A stretch of DNA of 31,850 nt from Methylophilaceae bacterium UBA6140 (GTDB lineage Bacteria > Pseudomonadota > Gammaproteobacteria > Burkholderiales > Methylophilaceae). The notes beneath the pieces are model-generated. The model worked only from the letters and a program-made list of their open reading frames with translations. It was not told the origin of the DNA and did not search any database. Position 1 is the first letter of the stretch. Each line of letters opens with the position of its first letter. Of this stretch, positions 15,776-24,325 are shown one piece after another. The DNA is taken from assembly GCA_002423265.1 (NCBI GenBank), contig DIVE01000023.1, positions 1 to 31,850 on the forward strand. The letters are read 5' to 3'. The position numbers were made by a program, and so were the translations under genes.

Positions 15776-16144
15776 ATGAAATTACATCTGACTCAAGCAG
15801 CGGGAAACCAGCTCATTACCGGCTATGACGAGACCTGGATCGAGGTAAATGCAGTTCGCTACGACCAGTCGCTGATCGTCATGCCCAGCCGCCTGATCGA
15901 GCGCTGGACGAGCGCCGGCTTCGATGCCCTCTGCGAAGCGGATTTTGAAACACTGGCCGAGCTGAAACCGGAAGTCGTCCTGCTCGGCACCGGCAGTACG
16001 CACCGCTTCATCCATCCGCGTCTCTCCAGCCCGTTGACCGCGCGCGGCATCAGCATCGAATGCATGAACACCGCCGCCGCCTGCCGCACCTACAATATCC
16101 TGATGGCCGAAGGCAGGCATGTCGCTGCGGCCTTGATTCTATAG
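15776..16144 (+). CDS. Mth938-like domain protein (DUF498 family)
   Basis: This 122-residue protein has the compact single-domain pattern of the Mth938/NDUFAF3 family: a variable N-terminus, then SLIVMPSRLIERW, VVLLGTGSTHRFIHP with the conserved GTG turn, and GISIECMNTAAACRTYNILMAEGRHVAAALIL, where MNT-ACRTYNIL is the hallmark. The mitochondrial relative NDUFAF3 helps assemble complex I; the bacterial role is not established. It is transcribed away from alaA. No convincing ribosome binding site precedes the ATG. It faces the fabB end across a strong terminator. Confidence 0.88.
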   Translation: MKLHLTQAAGNQLITGYDETWIEVNAVRYDQSLIVMPSRLIERWTSAGFDALCEADFETLAELKPEVVLLGTGSTHRFIHPRLSSPLTARGISIECMNTAAACRTYNILMAEGRHVAAALIL

Positions 16145-16212
16145 AACGCCTTCAATACATGCCTGCAATCCCTGCGTTGCCGTGCTGCCACGGAGGCACA
16201 ACCTGCGTGCAT

Positions 16213-16250
16213 AAAAAAGCCCTGCCTGCAGGCAAGTGCAGGCAGGGCTT
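16213..16250 (-). terminator. Rho-independent terminator of fabB
   Basis: AAGCCCTGCCTGCA (16217-16230) and TGCAGGCAGGGCTT (16237-16250) form a 14-bp stem with a 6-nt loop. On the minus strand a run of T (from AAAAAA, 16213-16218) follows. It lies 13 bp past the fabB stop and may also slow transcription from the opposite side. Confidence 0.9.
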
Positions 16251-16262
16251 GGTCTCGGGCCT

Positions 16263-17483
16263 TTAAAGATTCCTGGTCGAAAACACCAGCGATGCGTTGG
16301 TGCCGCCGAAGCCGAAACTGTTGGAGAGCGCCGTCTGCAACTTGGCGTTGTCGATGCACTCACGCACGATATTGAGCCCTTCCGCCGCCGGGTCCAACGT
16401 TTCGATATTGGCGGAGGCGGCGATGAAACCATGCTGCATCATCAACAAGCTGTAGATCGCCTCATTGACGCCGGCCGCGCCGAGAGCATGCCCGGAAAGC
16501 GATTTGGTGGAGGCGATGGCAACCTGACTGTCACCGAACACCTCGCGGATCGCTTCCAGCTCCTTGACGTCACCGACCGGGGTGCTGGTGCCGTGAGTGT
16601 TGATGTAGTCCACCTTGCCCTCCACACCCTCCAGCGCCAGTTTCATGCAGCGCACCGCGCCTTCGCCGCTTGGAGCAACCATATCGTAACCATCGGAAGT
16701 CGCGCCGTAGCCAACGACCTCGGCGTAGATTTTCGCGCCACGGGCCTTGGCGTGTTCGTATTCTTCCAGCACGACGATACCGCCGCCGCCTGAGATGACG
16801 AAGCCGTCACGGTTGGCGTCATAGGTGCGCGAGGCTTTTTCCGGCGTGTCGTTGTACTTGCTGGAAAGCGCGCCCATGGCATCGAACAGATAAGACATGG
16901 TCCAATGCTCTTCTTCGCCGCCGCCGGCGAAAACGATGTCCTGCTTGCCCAGCTGAATCTGCTCGACACCGGCACCGATACAGTGTGCGCTGGTGGAGCA
17001 GGCCGAGCTGATGCCGTAATTGACGCCCTTGATTTTGGCGCCTGTCGCCAGGCAAGCCGCAATGCCGCTCGACATGGTTTTGGTCACCATGTACGGGCCG
17101 ACACGGCGGATGCCTTTTTCCGCAAGCGTATTGGTGCCTTCCAGCATGCTTTCGGTAGAAGTACCGCCGGCGCCGACGATGAGACCGGTGCGGATGTTGG
17201 AGACCTGCTCCTCCGGCAACGCAGAATCGGCAATCGCTTCCTGCATCGCCAACCAGGCATAGGCATGGCCCTTGGCCATGAAGCGCAGCAGCTTGCGGTC
17301 GATCAGCGCTTCGATATCGAGATTCCTGATGGAACCGGCCACCTGCGAGCGCAAGCCTCTTTCTGCATACTCAGGTTGATACGTGATTCCGGAGCGCCCT
17401 TCTCGCAGGCTTTGCAGCACTTCGGATTGATTATTGCCCAGGCTGGACACGATCCCCAGCCCGGTCACTACGACACGTCGCAT
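16263..17483 (-). CDS. fabB: 3-oxoacyl-[acyl-carrier-protein] synthase I
   Basis: The 406-residue condensing enzyme elongates unsaturated acyl-ACP chains. The nucleophile is Cys162 in [16 protein letters not shown], and the two histidines are in [11 protein letters not shown] and SGHALGAAG. Sequence and length match E. coli FabB rather than FabF (for example [19 protein letters not shown] and [18 protein letters not shown]). It follows fabA by 49 bp on the same strand, the classic pair for the anaerobic unsaturated fatty acid pathway, and ends at a strong terminator. Confidence 0.96.
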   Translation of the reverse strand: MRRVVVTGLGIVSSLGNNQSEVLQSLREGRSGITYQPEYAERGLRSQVAGSIRNLDIEALIDRKLLRFMAKGHAYAWLAMQEAIADSALPEEQVSNIRTGLIVGAGGTSTESMLEGTNTLAEKGIRRVGPYMVTKTMSSGIAACLATGAKIKGVNYGISSACSTSAHCIGAGVEQIQLGKQDIVFAGGGEEEHWTMSYLFDAMGALSSKYNDTPEKASRTYDANRDGFVISGGGGIVVLEEYEHAKARGAKIYAEVVGYGATSDGYDMVAPSGEGAVRCMKLALEGVEGKVDYINTHGTSTPVGDVKELEAIREVFGDSQVAIASTKSLSGHALGAAGVNEAIYSLLMMQHGFIAASANIETLDPAAEGLNIVRECIDNAKLQTALSNSFGFGGTNASLVFSTRNL

Positions 17484-17532
17484 CGCGCTTCCCCTAATTG
17501 AGTTTTATGCATGTTATTGTTTATTCTGTGCA

Positions 17533-18048
17533 TCAAAAATTGTCGGTGCGCGTAAAAAGGCCCACGCGCAAATCATTGGCCACGTAAATTTCGCGGCCAT
17601 CCAGTTCCATCGTCGCATCGGCGATCCCCATGACCAGTTTGCGCATGATAACGCGCTTCAAATCGATCTTGTAGGTCACCAGCTTGCCGGTAGGCAGTAC
17701 CTGGCCGGTGAATTTAACCTCACCCGCACCCAGCGCCCGGCCGCGGCCGGGGCCGCCCATCCAGCCCAGATAAAAACCAACCAGCTGCCACATGGCGTCA
17801 AGACCCAGACACCCGGGCATCACCGGATCGCCCTCGAAATGGCATTGAAAGAACCACATGTCGGGCTTGACATCAAGTTCGGCAATGATCTGGCCATTGC
17901 CATATTTTCCACCCTCTTCGGTAATCGAAACAATGCGGTCTATCATCAACATCGGCGGTAATGGCAGCTGTGCATTGCCTGCTCCGAACATTTCACCGCG
18001 ACCGCAACTCAGAAGCTCCTCGTAAGTAAAGCTGTTTTGTTTTGACAT
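17533..18048 (-). CDS. fabA: 3-hydroxydecanoyl-ACP dehydratase/isomerase
   Basis: The 171-residue enzyme dehydrates 3-hydroxydecanoyl-ACP and isomerises the product to the cis-3 form, the branch point to unsaturated fatty acids. Catalytic His70 and Asp84 fall in [22 protein letters not shown] at the same numbers as in E. coli FabA; the protein starts with the usual [15 protein letters not shown]. It leads the fabA-fabB pair and is divergent from the mxaR gene across 213 bp. No strong ribosome binding site is seen. Its own promoter must lie in 18049-18150; none is called. Confidence 0.97.
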   Translation of the reverse strand: MSKQNSFTYEELLSCGRGEMFGAGNAQLPLPPMLMIDRIVSITEEGGKYGNGQIIAELDVKPDMWFFQCHFEGDPVMPGCLGLDAMWQLVGFYLGWMGGPGRGRALGAGEVKFTGQVLPTGKLVTYKIDLKRVIMRKLVMGIADATMELDGREIYVANDLRVGLFTRTDNF

Positions 18049-18152
18049 CAGAGACTTTTTTCTTTTGAAAATAAGATTATTCGCTATTTTCGCCGGAAAC
18101 GACGCCGAGTGAAAGCCCTTGCTGATGAAAGCTGCAAATTTGGGGTATACAG

Positions 18153-18221
18153 ATCTGTTTACACCACCCTCGAATCTGTTTACACTCCTGCTTGAAGATT
18201 TTTGTTACATTTTTTTACAAT
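18153..18221 (+). promoter_or_regulatory. Predicted activated promoter of mxaR with two 12-bp direct repeats
   Basis: ATCTGTTTACAC occurs exactly at 18153-18164 and 18174-18185, 21 bp apart, so on the same DNA face. Six bp further lies TTGAAG (18192-18197), then 18 bp to TACAAT (18216-18221). A start near 18228 gives a 34-nt leader to the mxaR ATG. The geometry fits an activator bound as two tandem subunits next to RNA polymerase. Repeats are seen; the promoter and activator are inferred. Confidence 0.6.
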
Positions 18222-18261
18222 TTAACCAGACCCATCCATCCAACCTCTCAGGGACAAGTCA

Positions 18262-19278
18262 ATGAGTGATCGCCAACTGGCTGACTGGCGCCAACATGCG
18301 CTGAAATTAGAATCAGAAATTAACAAGGTCGTCGTGGGCCAGAAAGATCCGATCCGGTTGATCACCACGGCCATTTTCGCCCGCGGCCACGTGCTGCTGG
18401 AAGGCGATGTCGGGGTTGGCAAGACCACCCTGCTGCGCGCTTTCACGCGCGCCATCGGCGGCGGCTATCAGCGTATCGAAGGTACGATTGACCTGATGCC
18501 GAACGACCTGGTCTATCACACCTACCTGGGCGAGGATGGCAAACCGCACGTCAGCCCGGGCCCGTTGCTGATGTCGGGCGAAAATCTTTCGGTGTTTTTC
18601 TTCAACGAAATCAACCGTGCAAGGCCGCAGGTACACTCCCTGCTGCTGCGCGTGATGGCGGAGCGCACACTGACTGCCTTCAACAAGGAACACCACTTTC
18701 CGCACATGCTGGTGTTTGCCGACCGCAACCAGGTGGAAAAAGAAGAAACCTTCGACATTCCGTCTGCTGCGCGCGACCGTTTCATGATGGAAATTCCGAT
18801 CGCGGTGCCGACCGAGCCTGCGGTTCGCGAAGCGCTGATGTTCAACCCGAAATTCCACGATGTCGATGCACTGGTCGGCACGGTCGAAGCCGAGGTGCTG
18901 CAGTTCGACCAGCTCAACGCCTTTGCCCGCATCATTCAGAACTCGGTCGATGCCAGCCCTACCCTGCGCCGCTATGCGCTGGATTTGTGGACCGCGACCA
19001 AGTCGCCCGAACTGTTCGGCGTCAAGGTCAACGGTGTCGAAATGAGCCGCCTCATTATCTCCGGCGCCAGCCCGCGCGGGGTCAGCATGCTGCTGTCGGC
19101 CGCCCGCGTCAACGCCTGGCTCAACAACCGCGAAGCGGTCGTGCCGGAAGACATACATGCGGTGTTCCATGAAACCATCGCCCACCGTCTGGTATTCAGT
19201 CCGGTTTACGAAATGCGCCGCACGGAAATCGCACGTGAATTGCTATCGGGCATCATCAGCTCGGTCTCGGCACCCTGA
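18262..19278 (+). CDS. mxaR: MoxR-family AAA+ ATPase (MxaR)
   Basis: The 338-residue protein has a Walker A motif GDVGVGKT (48-55), a Walker B-like VFFFNEINRARPQ (111-123), sensor-1 region DRNQVEKEETF and RDRFMMEIP. MoxR ATPases act as chaperone-like partners of VWA-domain proteins; in methylotrophs MxaR heads the mxaRSACKL genes required for active calcium-containing methanol dehydrogenase. An oddity is Asn115 in place of the usual Walker B Asp before Glu116, which may alter ATP hydrolysis. AGGGA lies 8 nt ahead of the ATG. It is the first of six co-directional genes whose order matches mxaR-S-A-C-K-L. Confidence 0.88.
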   Translation: MSDRQLADWRQHALKLESEINKVVVGQKDPIRLITTAIFARGHVLLEGDVGVGKTTLLRAFTRAIGGGYQRIEGTIDLMPNDLVYHTYLGEDGKPHVSPGPLLMSGENLSVFFFNEINRARPQVHSLLLRVMAERTLTAFNKEHHFPHMLVFADRNQVEKEETFDIPSAARDRFMMEIPIAVPTEPAVREALMFNPKFHDVDALVGTVEAEVLQFDQLNAFARIIQNSVDASPTLRRYALDLWTATKSPELFGVKVNGVEMSRLIISGASPRGVSMLLSAARVNAWLNNREAVVPEDIHAVFHETIAHRLVFSPVYEMRRTEIARELLSGIISSVSAP

Positions 19279-19353
19279 GCCGGAACATCCACGCGCGATT
19301 GACCGGCGAAAGATGAACACGACCCAACCAGCACAGCAGACAGCCGCCAGGAC

Positions 19354-20220
19354 ATGACCCAACTCGACCAGATCAAGCTGTTTTCCTACCACATCGGCTG
19401 GCGCTCGCGCGGTCGCCGTCCGGGCAGCCACAACAGCACGCAGCGCGGCATGGGCATGGAGTTCCGCGGGCATACCACCCTGCTCTCTTACCCCGATCCG
19501 CGCCGCATCGACATCAGGCAGACCATACGCGACCCGCTGGAGCAGGTCCATGTGCGAATCTTCAACCAGAAGAGCGCGACGCCGGTCGTCATGCTGTGCG
19601 ACCTGTCAGGCTCCATGCATTTCGGCAGCCATCAGCGCAAGCTGTCGGTCGCTGCGGACATCATGCAATCCGTCGCCAAGTCGGCCAACGCCAATGCCGA
19701 CCCGTTCGCCTTTGTCGGGTTCGATGACGACGTGCATGAGGAATGGCATTGCACGCCTTCTTTCAGACCGCATCATGCGCTGGAAATGGCGGAAAAACTG
19801 CGTGAGCATCACCCGCGCGCGGTCGGCAGCAAGGGGCTGATGCAGGTCTCGCGCTTTCTGCCGCGCGAACGCGCTCTGGTGTTTCTGGTGTCGGATTTCC
19901 ATATGCCACTGGCAGAACTGGAAGAAGCCCTGATCCTGATGTTGCGCCATCACATCGTCCCTGTCGTGCTCTGGGACGAAGCCGAGTACCGCAATCTGCC
20001 GGAGTTCGGCATCGCCAGCGTGACCGATCCCGAAAGTGGCGCGCGGCGCACCCTGTTCCTGCGCAAGAAATATCGCGATCGCATCGTCGAGCATTTCGAA
20101 GCCCGGCGCGAGAGCATCAAGGCGCTGTTTCTGCGTCTCGACATGCCGCCCCTGTTCATCGAGCACGGTTACGATGCCGACTTGCTGACCGACTATTTCC
20201 ATCAATATGTGGCTGCCTGA
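19354..20220 (+). CDS. mxaS: DUF58/VWA-like protein (MxaS)
   Basis: This 288-residue cytoplasmic protein is a DUF58-type companion of MoxR ATPases. It has VVMLCDLSGSMHFG (Asp83-x-Ser-x-Ser87, the metal-dependent adhesion motif), GFDDDVHEEWH, and FLVSDFHMP in the expected order. Its position directly after mxaR and its length match MxaS of methylotrophs, needed for methanol dehydrogenase maturation, though its exact task is unknown. The ATG at 19354 has AGGA closely upstream. A 14-codon frame (19313-19357) overlaps this start by ATGA and might couple translation. Confidence 0.85.
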   Translation: MTQLDQIKLFSYHIGWRSRGRRPGSHNSTQRGMGMEFRGHTTLLSYPDPRRIDIRQTIRDPLEQVHVRIFNQKSATPVVMLCDLSGSMHFGSHQRKLSVAADIMQSVAKSANANADPFAFVGFDDDVHEEWHCTPSFRPHHALEMAEKLREHHPRAVGSKGLMQVSRFLPRERALVFLVSDFHMPLAELEEALILMLRHHIVPVVLWDEAEYRNLPEFGIASVTDPESGARRTLFLRKKYRDRIVEHFEARRESIKALFLRLDMPPLFIEHGYDADLLTDYFHQYVAA

Positions 20221-20244
20221 CGCCATGAAGACCACTCAGACGAT

Positions 20245-21234
20245 ATGAAAAAATTCTCTCTGCACACTGCCACTCTGGTTCTGAGCCTGCTGCTTTCAAT
20301 AGCGAGCTTTCAACTCCGCGCGGACGAAAAGCCCTTGCCGTCGATCGACGACAAACTGGTCAAGCTTTCCATCGTTGATCCCGTGCGCGATTCCGGCTAT
20401 ACCGTCGGCGACCGCATCACACGCGTGGTGACGCTGGAGATCAAAAAGCCCTACAAGCTGTTGGATACCTCGCTGCCCATCGTCGGCTACGAAAAACGCT
20501 ACCAGGGTCAGGTCATCGGCATTGAACTGCGTGACATCAAAAAAACCGCCGAAGACAAAGCGGACAGCACAGTGCATACACTGCACCTGACCTACCAGAT
20601 ATTCACCCGCAACGTGGTGGCGAAACCGGCTGCATTGCCGCCTGAATTCGTCAAGATTCAGCATGGCAAGGAGATTTACTCCTTCCGCATTCCGAGCTGG
20701 AATTTCCGCATATCGCCGATTGCGGTATTCGGTGAGGTGAAGCTGGAAACCGACATGAGCCCGCTGCGCGGCCCCGTTCTAAAAAACAGCGACCGCGAAA
20801 ATCTGATCTTCAAATTGGCACTCGCCGTGCTCGCGCTCTCGGCGCTGGGTCTTCTCTACATCTTCGGCGCGCATGCCTGGCTGCCGCGCATGGGCGGTCC
20901 TTTCGCCCGCGCCTGCCGCGATCTGAGAAAACTGAAGAAGCTGCCGGCCAATGACGAAACCCTGAAACTGGCGCTGACCCGCGTACATCAGGCTTTCAAC
21001 CTGTCTTCCGGCAACAGCGTGTTCAGCAACAACCTGGATGATCTGCTCGCGCAGAAACCGGTATTTTCCAGCATGCGCAACGACATCGCGCATTTTTTCG
21101 AACTGTCGCGCATGGCCTTTTTCGAGCAGCAACATACAACGCAGACAGCAGCCGAACAACTTCTCTGGCTGCAGCAGTTCAGCCGTCGCTGCCGCGATTG
21201 CGAACGCGGCCTGAGGCCGGAAAAGCAGGCCTGA
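20245..21234 (+). CDS. mxaA: MxaA-like membrane-anchored periplasmic protein
   Basis: The 329-residue protein has a signal sequence (about 1-26), a periplasmic beta-rich domain (about 30-180, with SGYTVGDRITRVVTLEIKKPY), one membrane span (188-209) and a cytoplasmic helical tail of 120 residues. No common enzymatic motif is present. Placement between mxaS and mxaC, size and topology fit MxaA, one of the proteins required for calcium insertion into methanol dehydrogenase. It starts 24 bp after mxaS and ends 4 bp before mxaC. Confidence 0.8.
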   Translation: MKKFSLHTATLVLSLLLSIASFQLRADEKPLPSIDDKLVKLSIVDPVRDSGYTVGDRITRVVTLEIKKPYKLLDTSLPIVGYEKRYQGQVIGIELRDIKKTAEDKADSTVHTLHLTYQIFTRNVVAKPAALPPEFVKIQHGKEIYSFRIPSWNFRISPIAVFGEVKLETDMSPLRGPVLKNSDRENLIFKLALAVLALSALGLLYIFGAHAWLPRMGGPFARACRDLRKLKKLPANDETLKLALTRVHQAFNLSSGNSVFSNNLDDLLAQKPVFSSMRNDIAHFFELSRMAFFEQQHTTQTAAEQLLWLQQFSRRCRDCERGLRPEKQA

Positions 21235-21238
21235 AACC

Positions 21239-22225
21239 ATGATTTTTGCCAATCCGCTCGTATTGTGGCTATTGCCGCTGGCGCTGCTGCCGCTTTTGCT
21301 GGAACGCACGCATAGCCGCAGCTACTCCTGGGTCGCCATGCTGCCCAATGACCCTTTGTCCAACATTGTTGCGCTCTTTCTCAAATTGCTGGCGGTCATC
21401 GCCTTGTTGTTCATCGTGCTCGGTCTCGCCGGCCCGCAAACGCCGGAGCAGAAAATCGAGAAAATCGGCGTTGGCGCGCAGATCGCACTGGTGCTGGACC
21501 GCAGCGCCAGCATGGATGACGCCTTCTCTGGCGCCGGCCAGAGCGGTAAGGTAGGTGAAACCAAGTCGGCCGCCGCCAGCCGTCTGATCAGCGATTTCAT
21601 CAATCGTCGCGAGAACGACATGATCGGGCTGATCACCTTCAGCAACTCCGCCATGCACGTGCTGCCGCTGACCGACAACCGCGAGGCGGTGCTCGCCGCA
21701 GTGCGCGCGACCGCCGGTGCGGCACTGTTCCAGACCAACATCGGCAGCGGTCTCAGCAGCAGTACAGGCCTGTTCGAAAAAGTACCCAATTCCGGCTCGC
21801 GGGCGATCATTCTGGTCTCCGATGGCGCCGGCCGCGTCAGCGCCGATGTGCAACAAAGGGTTCGTGACTGGCTCGACCGCCTCGAAATCAGCCTCTACTG
21901 GATCGTGCTGAAACAGCCCGGCGGCCTCAGTATCTTCGACGAAAACTACAAACCGCCGGAAGACGAGGCACTGCCGCCGGTGATCGAGCTGCACGAATAC
22001 TTCAAGACCTTGAAAACACCGTTCAGCGCTTACGAGGCGGATGACCCGACCTCGCTCGAACGTGCGATCAACGACATCAATCAAAAGGAAAAGAAACCGA
22101 TCAGTTATCTGGAGAAGATTCCGGGTAAAAACTATACGCGCCACTGCTTCATTCTGGCGGCCCTGATGATCGGTTTGTTACTCGGCGTTAAATATCTGGA
22201 GGTTCGTACATGGCACTCGGCGTAA
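21239..22225 (+). CDS. mxaC: VWA-domain membrane protein (MxaC)
   Basis: The 328-residue protein has the BatA-like plan: two N-terminal membrane spans (about 7-20 and 44-64), a VWA domain with the full metal motif LVLDRSASMDD (Asp87-x-Ser-x-Ser91), the threonine position near HVLPLTDN and IILVSDGAG, and a last membrane span near residues 298-316. Such domains bind a divalent cation at the adhesion site, which suits a factor for metal loading of methanol dehydrogenase. It overlaps mxaK by 16 bp. Confidence 0.87.
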   Translation: MIFANPLVLWLLPLALLPLLLERTHSRSYSWVAMLPNDPLSNIVALFLKLLAVIALLFIVLGLAGPQTPEQKIEKIGVGAQIALVLDRSASMDDAFSGAGQSGKVGETKSAAASRLISDFINRRENDMIGLITFSNSAMHVLPLTDNREAVLAAVRATAGAALFQTNIGSGLSSSTGLFEKVPNSGSRAIILVSDGAGRVSADVQQRVRDWLDRLEISLYWIVLKQPGGLSIFDENYKPPEDEALPPVIELHEYFKTLKTPFSAYEADDPTSLERAINDINQKEKKPISYLEKIPGKNYTRHCFILAALMIGLLLGVKYLEVRTWHSA

Positions 22226-22746
22226 AAAAACTCACCTGGTCACTGGCGCTCATCGCCGTCGCCAGCGCGCTGACGGCACTCTATGCCTGGAACAGAATGC
22301 ATCAGATCGCCGCATTCAATCAGGCCGTTCTGACGGCAAAAACGCCGGATACCGACCGGCAAAGTTATGAAGCCAGATTTGCCACTGCCTACTGGCTGGC
22401 AAAAAACGAGCGCTTCAAGGAAGCGACCATCCTGTTCCTGCAGCTGGCCGAAGTGGGCGACAACAACCAGCGCTCGGCAGTACAGCACAATCTCGGCAAC
22501 ATCTTCTTCATGCGCGGCCTCACCATCAACGGCAACAGCATGACCGTGCGCCATGAAAGCGAATACCTGTTCAGGCAAGCCAAGGGCGCTTATGTGCAAT
22601 CGGTCAAACTGGACAACAGCCATTGGGATACGCGCCACAACCTCGACCGCGTGATCGGCATGCTGCCGGAAACACCGACCCCAGGCGTCGGCGAATCCGA
22701 TAGCCCCGGCCTGATCATGGGCAACATACCGGTGGGCTTGCCGTGA
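22210..22746 (+). CDS. mxaK: MxaK-like membrane protein with TPR-like helices
   Basis: The 178-residue protein has one N-terminal membrane span (about 8-25) and a helical region resembling tetratricopeptide repeats (YWLAKNERFKEATILFLQLAE, AVQHNLGNIFFMRG, and a later RQAKGAYVQSVKLDNSHWDTRHNL). GGAGG precedes its ATG, which lies inside the end of mxaC. Position between two VWA genes fits MxaK. It ends in GTGA, shared with the start of mxaL. Confidence 0.8.
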   Translation: MALGVKKLTWSLALIAVASALTALYAWNRMHQIAAFNQAVLTAKTPDTDRQSYEARFATAYWLAKNERFKEATILFLQLAEVGDNNQRSAVQHNLGNIFFMRGLTINGNSMTVRHESEYLFRQAKGAYVQSVKLDNSHWDTRHNLDRVIGMLPETPTPGVGESDSPGLIMGNIPVGLP

Positions 22747-23747
22747 GATATTTCCATCACCTGCAGCGTTATCTGGTCCATCGCCGCGATGCGACGCTTC
22801 TGCTGTCGGCACTGGTACTGTTGCTGGTCGCGCTGTTGCAGCCGAGCATTCCGCTCAAGCGCAATATCTACAGCTATTTTCTGGTCGCCGATATTTCGCA
22901 GAGCATGAACGTGGAAGACATGGGCAGTGCAACGAACCCGATGACACGCATCGCACACACGCAGAAAATGATGCGCGAGGTCGTATCCTCGCTACCCTGC
23001 GGCACCAAGGTCAGCATCGGTCTTTTTGCCGGCGTCAGCGTGGCGGCGATGTACACGCCGATCGAAGTCTGCCGCAATTTCGCCGCGATCCAGGATACCA
23101 TCGACCACCTCGACTGGCGTTCCGGCTGGTCCGGCAACAGCCGCATCCGCGAGAGCATGCTGTCTCTGGCGCAGGTGCTGCGCGCGTTTCCGGAACCGGC
23201 ACAGGTGGTCTATTTCACCGACGGCGAGGAAGCCCCTAAATTGCACGTGTTCAACACGCGCGACCTCGCAGCCTTTCAGGGCGGGGATGACTGGTTGTTT
23301 GTCGGTATCGGCAGCGATCAGGGCACGCCGATCCCCAAGCTGGACGAAAAAAACCAGCTGATCGGCTACTGGTCCGGTGACAGCTTCGCCTTGCAACCGG
23401 GGATCGCACAGATTTCCGAATCCAATATCGGCACGCGCGACGACAATGTCGCCGGCGGTGAAAACGACCGTTATCTGTCCAGACTGGATGAGCCTTACCT
23501 GAAATCGCTCGCCGAAGAGATCGATGCCAGGTATGTGCGCGGCGACAAACTGCAAAACATTCTGTCGGCAATGAAAGCGCAGAAACCGGCCAGACGCGAT
23601 ATCGCTCCCTATGGCGTCGACTGGATACTGGCCAGCCTTGCCGGGCTTTTGCTATTGCTGGCCTATTTCCCCAGGCATCCGCTGACGTCAGCCATCAACC
23701 GTTTGCGTGGCATCAAGCAGCGCCTGGCCGGCATGCGCCTGCGCTGA
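22743..23747 (+). CDS. mxaL: VWA-domain membrane protein (MxaL)
   Basis: The 334-residue protein starts with GTG overlapping the mxaK stop (GTGA). It has a membrane span (about 18-34), a VWA domain with FLVADISQSMN (Asp50-x-Ser-x-Ser54) and VVYFTDGEEAP, and a final span (about 296-312). It matches MxaL, the second VWA protein of the maturation set; mxaA, C, K and L mutants of Methylobacterium make calcium-free inactive enzyme. No mxaD follows. Its stop codon abuts that of the convergent ygfX gene. Confidence 0.85.
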   Translation: MRYFHHLQRYLVHRRDATLLLSALVLLLVALLQPSIPLKRNIYSYFLVADISQSMNVEDMGSATNPMTRIAHTQKMMREVVSSLPCGTKVSIGLFAGVSVAAMYTPIEVCRNFAAIQDTIDHLDWRSGWSGNSRIRESMLSLAQVLRAFPEPAQVVYFTDGEEAPKLHVFNTRDLAAFQGGDDWLFVGIGSDQGTPIPKLDEKNQLIGYWSGDSFALQPGIAQISESNIGTRDDNVAGGENDRYLSRLDEPYLKSLAEEIDARYVRGDKLQNILSAMKAQKPARRDIAPYGVDWILASLAGLLLLLAYFPRHPLTSAINRLRGIKQRLAGMRLR

Positions 23748-24215
23748 TCAATTTTCTGCCGTCTCCTGCCCCCATCTGAGCCAGACACGCAGCTGACGAA
23801 AACTCTCCGGCTCTGTGTTGTCCGGCAGCAGCAAGAGGTGGATGCGTCTGTTTCGCTTCAACGGCGATTGCCCGCAAACCTGCAGATTGAGCACCGTCAG
23901 CCAGGCCGACACGAAACTGCTCTCCGATACCTTGACCTCAAGCGTGTCACCGCAGCGCATCGTCACCTCCACCCTGGCGTCCCGATAAAGGTGCAAGGCG
24001 GTGATCGAGCTTTGCAGCGCCAGCAGGGCATGAAGCCGGATTTCGTAAACCGTTGCAACTATCGCAGCCGCCATGAACCATGCTTTCAACCACGCGCCGA
24101 CAGGCGACAACAAGAGCGCCAGACAGGCCACCAGGCAGGCGAGCGACAGCGTGCGCGCGAGCCATTGCGAAGGCTGCAGCGCGAGATGAATGGGCTTGGC
24201 GTTATAATATGCCAT
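23748..24215 (-). CDS. YgfX-like membrane protein
   Basis: The 155-residue protein has two close N-terminal membrane spans (about 20-38 and 44-60) followed by a soluble domain with LLLLPDNTEPESFRQLRVWLRWG, the hallmark ending of the betaproteobacterial YgfX/CptA family. In E. coli ygfX is linked to sdhE and lies divergent from ygfZ; here the divergence from ygfZ is kept but no sdhE-like gene is in the window. Its function is disputed (toxin-like or envelope). ATG 24215 is preferred to the GTG just before it. Confidence 0.7.
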   Translation of the reverse strand: MAYYNAKPIHLALQPSQWLARTLSLACLVACLALLLSPVGAWLKAWFMAAAIVATVYEIRLHALLALQSSITALHLYRDARVEVTMRCGDTLEVKVSESSFVSAWLTVLNLQVCGQSPLKRNRRIHLLLLPDNTEPESFRQLRVWLRWGQETAEN

Positions 24216-24325
24216 CACAAGTTCCCGAGTTGTCTCTGCTCTGTCCGTCCACCTATAGAACAGGCTCTAACGCAGAGCAGGCAACCACAGGTTCAAGCTA
24301 GATCATTGAAAGTGACTAATTCATC

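Noticed and set aside
19313..19357. 14-codon frame overlapping the mxaS start by ATGA
   Set aside because: Could couple translation but its ribosome site is weak and low-complexity residues dominate; kept only as a note under mxaS.
24203..24208. TATAAT inside the ygfX start as a ygfZ promoter
   Set aside because: No -35 at acceptable spacing; the AT-rich palindromic context makes a chance match likely.
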